In this document: one piece after another, positions 7,542-13,118 of the stretch | Layout of the letters: every line of letters starts with the position of its first letter | Numbering within the stretch: position 1 is the stretch's first letter | Origin: Anaerolineales bacterium | GTDB lineage: Bacteria > Chloroflexota > Anaerolineae > Anaerolineales > DRMV01 | Direction of reading: 5' to 3' | Assembly (NCBI GenBank): GCA_026991215.1 | Contig: JALXBY010000289.1 | Location: 1-13,118, forward strand | DNA: 13,118 nt | The notes under the pieces: generated by a model | What the model saw: the letters and a program-made list of their open reading frames with translations, nothing else | Databases searched by the model: none | Told to the model about the DNA's origin: nothing | Position numbers and translations under genes: made by a program

Positions 7542-8018
7542 ATGACGAAACGCATTTTCGTGGTCCACGGCCCCAACCTGAACCTGTTGGGGGAACGGGA
7601 ACCGGAACACTACGGCGCCCTGACCCTGGCGGAAATCAACCACCGGCTGCAGCGGCTGGCCCAGACACGGTGGGGCTGGCAGGTTCATGCGGAACAGTAC
7701 AACGGCGAAGGCCCCCTCATCGCGGCCCTGCACCGGGCCCGGACCTGGGCCCATGGCGTGGTCATCAACCCCGGCGGCTACACCCACACCTCCATCGCGC
7801 TGCGGGACGCGCTGACCGCGCTGCCCATCCCGGTGGTGGAGGTGCACCTTTCCAACATCCACCGCCGGGAAACCTTCCGGCACACGTCCTACACCGCGGC
7901 CGCGGCCTGGGGGGTGATTGCCGGGTTCGGCTGGTACGGCTACGTCCTGGCCCTGGAAGCCCTGGCCCACTATTTTGCAAGTCGTGAGGCAAGCACACCC
8001 AGCGCCCAGAAGCCGTAG
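7542..8018 (+). CDS. aroQ: Type II 3-dehydroquinate dehydratase
   Basis: This 158-residue protein has the usual type II length. The enzyme converts 3-dehydroquinate to 3-dehydroshikimate in the cytoplasmic shikimate pathway to aromatic amino acids. Motifs in order are GPNLNLLGEREPEHYG (10-25) with catalytic Arg19 and Tyr24, VINPGGYTHTSIALRDAL (74-91) with Asn76, and EVHLSNIHRRETFRHTSY (100-117) with His102. In the segment that is usually SNHEGELID the protein has YNGEGPLIA, losing the His but keeping Asn54 and Glu56. AGGGGAGG (7528-7535), 6 bases before ATG 7542, fixes the start. It stands alone rather than in an aro cluster and is divergent from a regulator that may also control it. The last 12 residues (REASTPSAQKP region) are a non-conserved tail. 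Confidence 0.95.
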   Translation: MTKRIFVVHGPNLNLLGEREPEHYGALTLAEINHRLQRLAQTRWGWQVHAEQYNGEGPLIAALHRARTWAHGVVINPGGYTHTSIALRDALTALPIPVVEVHLSNIHRRETFRHTSYTAAAAWGVIAGFGWYGYVLALEALAHYFASREASTPSAQKP

Positions 8019-8125
8019 GGTCAGAAGCGAAGAAAAGAGCACCAACGCGTGCGCACGGGTATGGCCGACAACGCCCGTGCAATGCCGGGGGCGCAGCCTG
8101 ACTGGGTACCGCTTTTTCGAGAAGA

Positions 8126-8154
8126 TTGCGCCATTATAACTCCCAAGTTATAAT
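8126..8154 (+). promoter_or_regulatory. Promoter of the zinc-finger/HTH/PIN operon
   Basis: TTGCGC (8126-8131) and a perfect TATAAT (8149-8154) are separated by 17 bases. The first gene starts 70 bases beyond the -10 box. The -10 box lies in the right arm of the perfect inverted repeat at 8132-8155, so a protein binding that repeat would block RNA polymerase. The -35 match is only partial (TTG). Confidence 0.6.
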
Positions 8155-8155
8155 G
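8132..8155. promoter_or_regulatory. Perfect 10-bp inverted repeat over the -10 box, candidate antitoxin operator
   Basis: CATTATAACT and AGTTATAATG are exact reverse complements around a 4-base CCCA gap. Each arm carries TATAAT, one per strand. The position over the promoter of a toxin-antitoxin-like operon fits autoregulation by the HTH and/or zinc-finger protein. The arms also form a hairpin, but it has no T-tract and is AT-rich, so a terminator is less likely. Confidence 0.6.
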
Positions 8156-8224
8156 AGGGGCGTCATACGAGCGGGCCGGCATGTTGTATCCCGTCATGCT
8201 GGGAGCAATCACGGGTGATGAGCC

Positions 8225-8494
8225 ATGATTACACGATGTCCCCTCTGCGGGGGTGAGGTACGCCTGGTGGTGAAGGACCTGCTGGTACAGGCCGGGAACC
8301 ACGCCGCGTTGCTGCGCGGGGAGGAAATCGGCGAATGTACAGCGTGCGGGGAAGCGTTTTACACCCCCAATACCGTTCGCCGCATGGAGGCCCTGGAAGT
8401 GCGCTTGGGGCGGGGCGATGTAGCGGGCCTGAAGCCCATTGGTCAGTTGTTCGCCGTTGAGAGGGTGTTTGAAAACCCAAAGGGTTTTCAATAA
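8225..8494 (+). CDS. YgiT/MqsA-type zinc-finger protein, C-terminus altered by an inserted element
   Basis: This 89-residue protein has two CxxC pairs (Cys5/Cys8 in CPLCGG, Cys38/Cys41 in CTACGEAFY), the layout of the YgiT-type zinc finger that forms the N-terminal half of the antitoxin MqsA. Residues 69-78 (LKPIGQLFAV) match the usual end of such proteins. The last 11 residues (ERVFENPKGFQ) are read into the left end of the repeat element at 8461-8618. Without that element the frame would end VEVEP after 82 residues, overlapping the next gene as ATGA. No MqsR or DUF4258 toxin gene is seen upstream; bases 8019-8224 hold only the promoter and inverted repeats. The ribosome site (GGTGATG) is weak. 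The likely role is an antitoxin or regulator component of the XRE-PIN operon downstream. Confidence 0.72.
   Translation: MITRCPLCGGEVRLVVKDLLVQAGNHAALLRGEEIGECTACGEAFYTPNTVRRMEALEVRLGRGDVAGLKPIGQLFAVERVFENPKGFQ
8469..8491. repeat. Left subterminal hairpin of the MITE-like element
   Basis: TTGAAAACCC and GGGTTTTCAA pair perfectly around an AAA loop. The hairpin covers the last codons of the present zinc-finger frame (ENPKGFQ) and begins inside the left terminal repeat. No T-tract follows, so it is not a classic terminator. Confidence 0.8.
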
Positions 8495-8584
8495 CTGTCA
8501 CGTTACAATACGAAGTGACTGCCCAACAAAGCCCAATCTTCAAAATCTTCGACTTACAAAGGTATTTTCCGAAATTCCCTCTTT

Positions 8585-8611
8585 TTGAGAAGGTGCTTCG
8601 CACCTTCTCAA
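8585..8611. repeat. Right subterminal hairpin of the MITE-like element
   Basis: TTGAGAAGGTGC and GCACCTTCTCAA pair perfectly over 12 bases around a TTC loop. It ends within the right terminal repeat, a mirror of the left hairpin but with a different stem sequence. It lies 19 bases before the HTH gene start and could lower read-through or translation of the downstream genes. Confidence 0.8.
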
Positions 8612-8630
8612 CACCCTCTGAGGTGGAGCC

Positions 8631-8984
8631 ATGATTCAGGTGAAAATAGGACAGCAAATTCGAGCGTTGCGGAAACGCCGGGGGTGGAGCCAGGCAGAAC
8701 TGGCGCGGCGGGCCGGGACGCGTCAGCCAGTCATCGCGCGGCTTGAACAGGGCAGGGTTTCGCCCTCGCTTCCCTTACTGGAACGCATTGCACGCGCCCT
8801 GGGATGTGAGTTGGAGGTGCGGTTCGTCGCCAGGAAACGCGCGGTCACCCTGGACGACCTGAACGCCTTTCGGGAGCGCCTCCAGCGGCGATGGCAGGCC
8901 GCGGGCCTAGCCCCTCTGGACAGCGCGGCCCTGATTCGCGAACTGCGGGAGGAACGGACCGATGCCCTCTCCGGTCTGCGTTGA
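8631..8984 (+). CDS. XRE-family helix-turn-helix protein, probable antitoxin
   Basis: In this 117-residue protein, residues 7-62 form a Cro/CI-type helix-turn-helix (GQQIRALRKRRGWSQAELAR, then AGTRQPVIARLEQGRVSPSL and LLERIARALGCELEVRF). The tail, residues 70-117, contains DSAALIRELREERTDALSG. An 'LIRE-REER' end of this kind is common in antitoxins encoded just before PIN toxins, where it occupies the toxin's active-site cleft. The start ATG 8631 has GAGGTGG at 8620-8626, right at the edge of the inserted element. The gene overlaps the PIN gene by 23 bases, a classic antitoxin-first arrangement. It probably binds the inverted repeat at 8132-8155; this is inference. Confidence 0.82.
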   Translation: MIQVKIGQQIRALRKRRGWSQAELARRAGTRQPVIARLEQGRVSPSLPLLERIARALGCELEVRFVARKRAVTLDDLNAFRERLQRRWQAAGLAPLDSAALIRELREERTDALSGLR

Positions 8985-9399
8985 CGCCAGCCTGGCGGTG
9001 AAACTGGTGCTGCCGGAAGCATACGCCGACCAGGTTTGGGCGCTATGGACGAAATGGGAGCGGGAGGGTGTGGAACGCTTTGCCCCTACATTGTGGGGGT
9101 ACGAAGTAGCCTCGGTGGTGCGCAAGTATGGCCACCGGGGTTTGCTCACCCCGGAGGAGGAACACGAGGCCCTTCGATTGCTTTTGGGGCTGTCCATTCA
9201 ATTGGTGGATATGGCCTCTTTGCATCAGGATGCCTGGAGCCTGGCCCGGGAACTGGGAATGCCTGTAGCCTATGACGCACATTATCTGCTTCTGGCCCAG
9301 ATTTTGGGCGCGGAACTCTGGACAGGGGACAGGAGGTTATACAATCAGGTGCGCGGGAAACTGGACTATGTGAAATGGATAGGGGACTTTCGGAAATAA
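8962..9399 (+). CDS. PIN-domain ribonuclease toxin, VapC-like
   Basis: This 145-residue protein is of usual VapC length. It begins PSPVCVDASLAVKLVLPE, and the four acidic residues expected of a PIN active site are present: Asp8, Glu48 (LWGYEVASVV), Asp105 (PVAYDAHYLLLA) and Asp123 (LWTGDRRL). These bind Mg or Mn ions and cut RNA, in known VapCs often tRNA or 23S rRNA. The nuclease looks intact. GGGAGGA lies about 8 bases before ATG 8962, inside the end of the HTH gene, so the two are coupled. A strong terminator follows at once. The RNA target here is not known; the neighbouring tRNA-Ser is not evidence for one. Confidence 0.88.
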   Translation: MPSPVCVDASLAVKLVLPEAYADQVWALWTKWEREGVERFAPTLWGYEVASVVRKYGHRGLLTPEEEHEALRLLLGLSIQLVDMASLHQDAWSLARELGMPVAYDAHYLLLAQILGAELWTGDRRLYNQVRGKLDYVKWIGDFRK

Positions 9400-9428
9400 A
9401 CCCCACGGCAGGTAACCGTGGGGTTTTT
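9398..9428 (+). terminator. Rho-independent terminator of the toxin-antitoxin operon
   Basis: The stem AAACCCCACGG pairs with CCGTGGGGTTT around a 7-base loop, and the run continues to five Ts. The hairpin starts at the PIN gene stop codon. Confidence 0.93.
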
Positions 9429-9451
9429 CACATGGCCAGGCCGTCGTGCAT

Positions 9452-9479
9452 AAAAGGGGGAACCGGGAATAATCCCCGG
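9452..9479 (-). terminator. Possible terminator after tRNA-Ser
   Basis: On the minus strand CCGGGGA pairs with TTCCCGG (one G-T pair) around a TTA loop at 9463-9479, followed by TTCCCCCTTTT. It lies 16 bases past the tRNA 3' end. The T-tract is interrupted by C, so strength is doubtful. Confidence 0.4.
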
Positions 9480-9494
9480 CCCCCGGGCTTCAGG

Positions 9495-9582
9495 CGGAGG
9501 GAGCGGGATTCGAACCCGCGGTGGGCCCGAGGCCCACAGGGGATTTCAAGTCCCCCGCCTTCGTCCACTCGGCCATCCCTCC
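9495..9582 (-). tRNA. tRNA-Ser(TGA)
   Basis: The minus strand folds fully: acceptor GGAGGGA/TCCCTCC, D stem GCC/GGC, anticodon stem GGGGA/TCCCC with loop CTTGAAA (anticodon TGA, reading UCA), long variable arm GTGGGCC/GGCCCAC as expected of class II serine tRNAs, and T arm GCGGG-TTCGAAT-CCCGC. The discriminator base is G, as usual for serine. CCA is not encoded (CCT follows), so it must be added after transcription. Confidence 0.97.
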
Positions 9583-9589
9583 GGGGGTT

Positions 9590-9618
9590 ATTTTACGCGT
9601 AAACGGGTACCGTGCAAA
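9590..9618 (-). promoter_or_regulatory. Promoter of tRNA-Ser
   Basis: Minus strand TTTGCA (9613-9618), a 17-base spacer and TAAAAT (9590-9595), which is 7 bases from the tRNA 5' end. The 12-bp palindrome TTTACGCGTAAA (9592-9603) overlaps the -10 box and the start of the spacer. Confidence 0.6.
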
Positions 9619-9676
9619 GCCGCCTTTGGGCAACTTCGGGCGAAGGCTACCAGCCTTGCTTTCCAGGGGTGTTATG

Positions 9677-12600
9677 ATGCGCACTACAAGAAGCCTATTC
9701 CGAAATGGCTTTATGTTTCCCAGGCAACGGTCCCGGTCTCTGCTGCTCCTGGGGGTGCTTACTCTATTCATCGCCTACGCCTTTTGGGCCTGGCGTGCGA
9801 CCGTAATACGCCAACAAAAACATCTCCTGGGCGCACAACTGGCCCTGCGGGCCTGGTACATGTACCAGTACCCCCACACGCCGACCGAATCCGCGATTGC
9901 TCCGTTGCTGGCCATCGAATCCCTGCGCTATGCGCCATCCGCCGAAGCCAATGACATCTTGCAAGATGTGCTCTTTACCTGGCTCCCCCTGCACACCACC
10001 ATAACCCACGAGCAGCATGTCCTGGGTGCCATCTTCACGCCCGATGGCCGCTATCTGGCCACGGCAAGCCGGGATGGAATCGTGCGGCTCATTGAGGTCG
10101 ATACCGCCCGCGAAGTTGCACGTATCCAATACAACGCCAGGCTGCGGGACATCCGCATCGGACCAAAGGGCCGGTACATGGCCATCTATCACGAGGGCAG
10201 GACCCATGACGTTTCGGTGATACGGCTTCCTGCCGGGCAGGAAGGGTTCCACGTCCGCCATAACGGCCATGTACGATTTGCTTTCAGTCCAGATGGACGC
10301 TATCTGGCCACAGCCGGGGCCGATGGCGTTGCCGTGTTGGTCGACGTGGCCGCAGCGCGGGAAGTCGTCCGGCTTGTTCATGAAGGGGCCATCAGTGCCC
10401 TGGCCTTCAGCCCTGATGGACGTTTCCTGGCCACAGCCAGCGACCAGGGTGAGGTTGCCCTTGTAGACGTGGAAACCGGCCGGCAACTCGCGCGCATCCG
10501 GTACCGGAACCGCTTTGGCGCACCTATATCCATGGGAAGCGTGGTCTTCAGCCCGCATGGGCGTTACTTGGCCACAGCCGGGCAAGGGATGGTGAGTTTA
10601 CTCCGCATCGAAGATCGAGATGGTATCTGGGAAGTGGCCCGGATTCGGCATTTCGAATTGGAGTGTGTCAACTCACCCGTCTTCAGCCCGGACGGGCGCT
10701 ATCTGGCCACTCGCGGCTGGGATGGCGTTTCGGTGTTGCTGGACGTGGCAACAGGGCAGCCCCTGGCCCGCATTCGCCACGACGAAGCCGTGACGCACGC
10801 AATCTTCAGCCCCGATGGGCGTTATCTGGCCACGGCCAGCCGCACGGGGGACCTTGTGCTTACGGACACGGCCACAGGCAAACAACTCGCCCGCCTGCGC
10901 TATTGGAACCGATGGGACGTGCTCCAACTCGCCTTCGGCCCCAAAGGAAAGCATCTGGTCATGGTCACCGGGGATGGCGCCGTCGTCCTGTTACGGGTGC
11001 CGGAGGCCCAGGAGGTCCTTCGCATTTCCCACAGCGGGTTTCTCGACGCTATAGCATTCAGCCCGGATGGACGCTACCTGGCCACCGCGAGCGTTGACGG
11101 TTCGGCCATATTGGTGGATATTGCCGCCGCACGGGAAATCGTTCGGGTCCAGCACAACAGACCGGTTCGCATGGTGCAATTCAGCCCTGACGGACGTTAC
11201 CTGGCCACCGCCAGCGAAGACGGCAGCGCGGCTTTGGTCGAGGCTGAAACGGGCTGGGAAGCGGGCCGCGTCCACCTTGGCGGGGAGGTCCGGCATCTTA
11301 CCTTCGACCCCAAGGGGAGATACCTGGCCGCGATCAGCAGCGATGACACCGTCGCGGTTGTTCGGGTGCAGGGGGAACGCGCCCGCATCCCGCGCAAATC
11401 CCTTCGGACCTTCCTGTCCCCGGATGGTCGGCACCTTGTCATGGAGTTCAAAGATTCCCTCATCTTGCAGGACGTGGCAACGGGCCAGAGCCATATCCGT
11501 TTTGTCCTGAGCAACGCCTCCCTGTATCAAGCGGCCGTCAGTCCTGATGGGCGGTTGGTGGCCATGGTCGTCCAAGGTGGGGAACGTGGCCCTTCCTATG
11601 TAATTGCGTTTGACATCGCCACCCAACGGGAAGTGATGCGTCGCGCCGTGCCAGAGGGTTTGATCTCGCGGTTTAGGTTTGCTCCCCAGGGCCGCACGTT
11701 GCTCCTCCGTTATGCCATGGAGGACATGATCCTGTTGCTCGACGGTTTCACGGGGCAAACCCTGGCGCGGGTGAACAATGTGACAGGGCCTGATGCCTTC
11801 AGCGCGGATGGAAGCCGCGTGGCCGTTGTGCAGGGTAATGGGATGGTCACAATTCTCGAAAGCGCGTCTGGCCGCATGTTGACGCGTTTCCAGGTCCCTG
11901 TTATGGCGTACGTCAAATCCCTTATTTTCAGCCCGAAGGGTCGGTATCTGGCGCTGGTCTATGGTGGAGACATGGACCTCCTCGAGACCCATACCGGTAG
12001 CGCGCGAACCCGGATTCACCATGGCAACGAAATCGAACAGGTGGCTTTCAGCCCCAACGGTCGTTTTCTGGCCACGGCAAGCCGCGACGGTGCGGTTGTG
12101 TTGACCGAAACGTCTACGGGGCGGGAGGTCCGGCGCTTTCGCCTCACGGGGAACCCATCGGATGTAGCCTTCAGCCCTGACGGGCGTTACCTGGCCGCGG
12201 CCGACGACCATGGAACCGTGGTCGTGGTCGACGTCGCGGAGGCCCAGGTGCTTTTTCAAGTGGAAATGGAAGAAGCCGTCTGGGACGTGACCTTCAGCCC
12301 GGATGGCCGCCGTCTGGCCGCGGCGTCCGGGTCGTCTGGATACAGTACGGTCGTGCTGGTGGATGTCCCAAGGGGCAAGGAAACCCTGCGTTTGCTTGCA
12401 GGCGCGTGGGTTGGCCAGATCCATTTCAGCCCCGATGGGCGTTATTTTGCTACCCTGGGCAGGGAGGTCGCGTTGTTCGAGGCGGCCACCGGCCGGAAAA
12501 TCGTGGAATTCCGGCTGGCCGTGGAGCGCCTCTGGTTCACGCCCGATGCGGGTTATTTGGTGATGAAGTCCCAGGACGCCTTCTACGTCTTTCCGCTAAA

Positions 12601-12751
12601 CCCAGAGGAACTTCTGGCCCGTGTCTGCCGGCGGCTGCCACGCAATCTCACCCTGGACGAATGGCGGCGTTTTGTGGGTGATGTACCCGATCACCGCACG
12701 TGTACGAACCGTTCTGGCTATACCGAAACCTCAGGCACAGCAGGCCCATAA
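9677..12751 (+). CDS. Membrane-anchored WD40 protein with 21 propeller units and STAND-type tail
   Basis: This 1024-residue protein starts at ATG 9677, 7 bases after AGGGG; the ATG at 9674 is an alternative. The long open frame upstream runs through the tRNA and is not coding. Residues about 21-43 form one membrane helix after a basic N-terminus, so the rest probably faces outward. Residues 50-110 (LALRAWYMYQYP, APLLAIESLRYAPSAEANDI) match the helical spacer found between effector and WD40 parts of STAND/NACHT-type proteins. From residue 120 to about 968 there are 21 units with an F-SPDGRYLATAS-DG core, enough for three seven-bladed propellers. Residues 982-1011 (RVCRRLPRNLTLDEW, DHRTC) are the tail of STAND-type WD40 proteins. 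No NACHT, kinase, caspase or TIR domain is present. Its ligand is unknown; a sensing or scaffolding role is inferred. Codon use is like the core genes. Confidence 0.88.
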   Translation: MRTTRSLFRNGFMFPRQRSRSLLLLGVLTLFIAYAFWAWRATVIRQQKHLLGAQLALRAWYMYQYPHTPTESAIAPLLAIESLRYAPSAEANDILQDVLFTWLPLHTTITHEQHVLGAIFTPDGRYLATASRDGIVRLIEVDTAREVARIQYNARLRDIRIGPKGRYMAIYHEGRTHDVSVIRLPAGQEGFHVRHNGHVRFAFSPDGRYLATAGADGVAVLVDVAAAREVVRLVHEGAISALAFSPDGRFLATASDQGEVALVDVETGRQLARIRYRNRFGAPISMGSVVFSPHGRYLATAGQGMVSLLRIEDRDGIWEVARIRHFELECVNSPVFSPDGRYLATRGWDGVSVLLDVATGQPLARIRHDEAVTHAIFSPDGRYLATASRTGDLVLTDTATGKQLARLRYWNRWDVLQLAFGPKGKHLVMVTGDGAVVLLRVPEAQEVLRISHSGFLDAIAFSPDGRYLATASVDGSAILVDIAAAREIVRVQHNRPVRMVQFSPDGRYLATASEDGSAALVEAETGWEAGRVHLGGEVRHLTFDPKGRYLAAISSDDTVAVVRVQGERARIPRKSLRTFLSPDGRHLVMEFKDSLILQDVATGQSHIRFVLSNASLYQAAVSPDGRLVAMVVQGGERGPSYVIAFDIATQREVMRRAVPEGLISRFRFAPQGRTLLLRYAMEDMILLLDGFTGQTLARVNNVTGPDAFSADGSRVAVVQGNGMVTILESASGRMLTRFQVPVMAYVKSLIFSPKGRYLALVYGGDMDLLETHTGSARTRIHHGNEIEQVAFSPNGRFLATASRDGAVVLTETSTGREVRRFRLTGNPSDVAFSPDGRYLAAADDHGTVVVVDVAEAQVLFQVEMEEAVWDVTFSPDGRRLAAASGSSGYSTVVLVDVPRGKETLRLLAGAWVGQIHFSPDGRYFATLGREVALFEAATGRKIVEFRLAVERLWFTPDAGYLVMKSQDAFYVFPLNPEELLARVCRRLPRNLTLDEWRRFVGDVPDHRTCTNRSGYTETSGTAGP
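10034..12580 (+). repeat. 21 tandem WD40-like coding units
   Basis: Units recur roughly every 40 codons, each around a DNA core like TTCAGCCCGGATGGGCGTTA coding FSPDGRY. Units 1, 3-7, 9-10 and 17-20 keep the consensus well. Units 2, 8 and 11-16 drift (IGPKGRY, FGPKGKH, FDPKGRY, VSPDGRL, FAPQGRT, FSADGSR), showing that the array is not a recent uniform expansion. Confidence 0.88.
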
Positions 12752-12769
12752 CAGGGGCAGAAAACCCGG

Positions 12770-12803
12770 TCGGCAATTCAAATCCAGCAAGCCGAGTGTT
12801 TTT
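12770..12803 (+). terminator. Weak possible terminator after the WD40 gene
   Basis: TCGGC and GCCGA pair over 5 bases around a 16-base loop, followed by GTGTTTTT. The stem is short and the loop long, so this is only a candidate in the 140-base gap before the acyl-CoA dehydrogenase gene. Confidence 0.25.
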
Positions 12804-12853
12804 ATCCGTTCTGGATGGCCGCCGGGCCTTCCGGCAACGTTACGACAACCCGG

Positions 12854-12859
12854 TATACT
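12854..12859 (+). promoter_or_regulatory. Possible -10 box of the acyl-CoA dehydrogenase gene
   Basis: TATACT lies 32 bases before the start codon in the gap after the WD40 gene. No convincing -35 hexamer is seen at the usual distance. Confidence 0.35.
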
Positions 12860-12891
12860 TGAACTACCAACACCTTTCAGGAGGGCCATCC

Positions 12892-13118
12892 ATGGGGCGC
12901 TTCGCGTTTGAACACCTCCTTTCCGAGGACCATCGGATGATTCGGGAAGAAGCCCGGCGCTTTGCGGAAAAGGAAATTGCGCCGGTCGCGGCCAAGTACG
13001 ACAAGGAAGAACGTTTCCCCCTGGAGACCATCCGCAAGATGGGGGAACTGGGGTTCATGGGCATTGAGGTGCCGGAGGAATACGGCGGCGCGGGCATGGA
13101 CACCCTGGCCTACGTCCT
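12892..13118 (+). CDS. Acyl-CoA dehydrogenase, N-terminal part (runs off window)
   Basis: About 75 codons are visible; the family is usually near 380 residues. FEHLLSEDHRMIREEARRFA, EKEIAPVAAKYDKEERFP, LGFMGIEVPEEYGGAGMD and TLAYV follow the N-terminal alpha domain of butyryl/short-chain-type acyl-CoA dehydrogenases. These are flavin enzymes that make the alpha-beta double bond in fatty-acid or branched-chain amino-acid breakdown and pass electrons to ETF. AGGAGGG (12879-12885), 6 bases before ATG 12892, fixes the start. The catalytic Glu lies in the missing part, so chain-length preference and activity cannot be judged. Confidence 0.92.
   Translation, partial: MGRFAFEHLLSEDHRMIREEARRFAEKEIAPVAAKYDKEERFPLETIRKMGELGFMGIEVPEEYGGAGMDTLAYV

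Larger units (their letters stand above)
8461..8618. mobile_element. MITE-like non-autonomous element, 158 bp, with 3-bp target duplication
   Basis: The ends are inverted repeats: GAGGGTGTT at 8461-8469 and AACACCCTC at 8610-8618, continuing imperfectly (TGAAAA against GAGAAG on the other strand). TGA stands on both sides (8458-8460 and 8619-8621). No coding frame for a transposase is inside, and the interior (about 8492-8584) is AT-rich compared with its surroundings. Each end runs into a perfect hairpin. Deleting the element plus one TGA restores a continuous zinc-finger gene that ends in an ATGA overlap with the HTH gene, which strongly supports an insertion. Ends starting GAG with a TNA duplication are typical of the IS1031 group of the IS5 family, so mobilisation by such a transposase is inferred. 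Confidence 0.75.

Noticed and set aside
7452..8045. Upstream extension of the winged-helix regulator frame
   Set aside because: It would run antisense through aroQ and the promoter gap. The protein-like sequence and helix-turn-helix start only at ATG 7451.
8053..8080. Hairpin GCACGGG/CCCGTGC after aroQ considered as a terminator
   Set aside because: The loop is 14 bases and no T-tract follows. It may simply be a chance GC pairing; no convincing terminator for aroQ was found.
9061..9075. GAGGGTGTGGA inside the PIN gene resembling the MITE end
   Set aside because: It is a single short match in coding sequence with no partner repeat, hairpin or duplication around it.
9429..9600. tRNA-Ser considered as an integration site for a genomic island
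   Set aside because: No second copy of a tRNA end, no integrase gene and no phage-like genes are in the window.
9521..9676. Upstream extension of the WD40 frame
   Set aside because: It would begin inside tRNA-Ser and produce a low-complexity lead. ATG 9677 has a ribosome site followed by a basic stretch and membrane helix.
10991..12424. Minus-strand open frame of 477 codons inside the WD40 gene
   Set aside because: The translation is the mirror of the WD40 units (repeating GGGQVTSVRAE-like text) with no independent support and no ribosome site.
10034..12580. Repeated DNA in the WD40 gene considered as a CRISPR or satellite-like array
   Set aside because: The repeats stay in one reading frame, vary at silent positions and encode WD40 cores, so they are protein repeats.

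Overview
The window is GC-rich DNA with tightly packed, mostly housekeeping-type genes. The codon use, the SPDGRYLA-type WD40 protein and the gene families present suggest a bacterium of the Chloroflexota (Anaerolineae/Thermoflexia-like, possibly thermophilic). This placement is inference from style, since no rRNA or other taxonomic marker is present.

Layout: (1) 1-1336, plus strand: the 3' part of a gene resembling a PstS-like substrate-binding protein, overlapping by ATGA a short-chain reductase of the pteridine reductase/FolM type. (2) 5203-1355, minus strand: three envelope genes in a row, namely a small secreted protein, a lipoprotein with DUF348-like, G5-like and beta-propeller parts, and an AT-rich membrane phosphoethanolamine transferase-like enzyme that looks foreign to its neighbours. 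(3) 5323-5838, plus: scpB. (4) 7451-5845, minus: a winged-helix regulator with a cysteine-rich SufR-like tail, overlapping by ATGA the clamp-loader subunit delta' (holB). The regulator is divergent from aroQ (7542-8018, plus) across a 90-bp region holding a perfect 12-bp palindrome and a consensus -10 box. (5) 8126-9428, plus: a toxin-antitoxin-like operon. A promoter lies within a perfect inverted repeat, followed by a YgiT-type zinc-finger protein, an XRE helix-turn-helix protein, a VapC-like PIN toxin and a strong terminator. (6) 9495-9582, minus: tRNA-Ser(TGA). (7) 9677-12751, plus: a membrane-anchored protein with 21 WD40-like units and the C-terminal tail typical of STAND-type WD40 proteins but no effector domain. 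(8) 12892-end, plus: the start of an acyl-CoA dehydrogenase.

The most interesting signal is in region 5. A 158-bp element (8461-8618) with GAGGGTGTT terminal inverted repeats, a hairpin at each end and flanking TGA duplications sits between the zinc-finger and helix-turn-helix genes. Removing the element and one TGA copy on paper restores a reading frame that ends in VEVEP, with its stop overlapping the next start as ATGA. The ancestral locus therefore reads as a three-gene, translationally coupled operon. Its zinc-finger and HTH genes stand in the same order as the two domains of the antitoxin MqsA, but the toxin is a PIN nuclease instead of MqsR. The element resembles a MITE mobilised by an IS5-family (IS1031-like) transposase.
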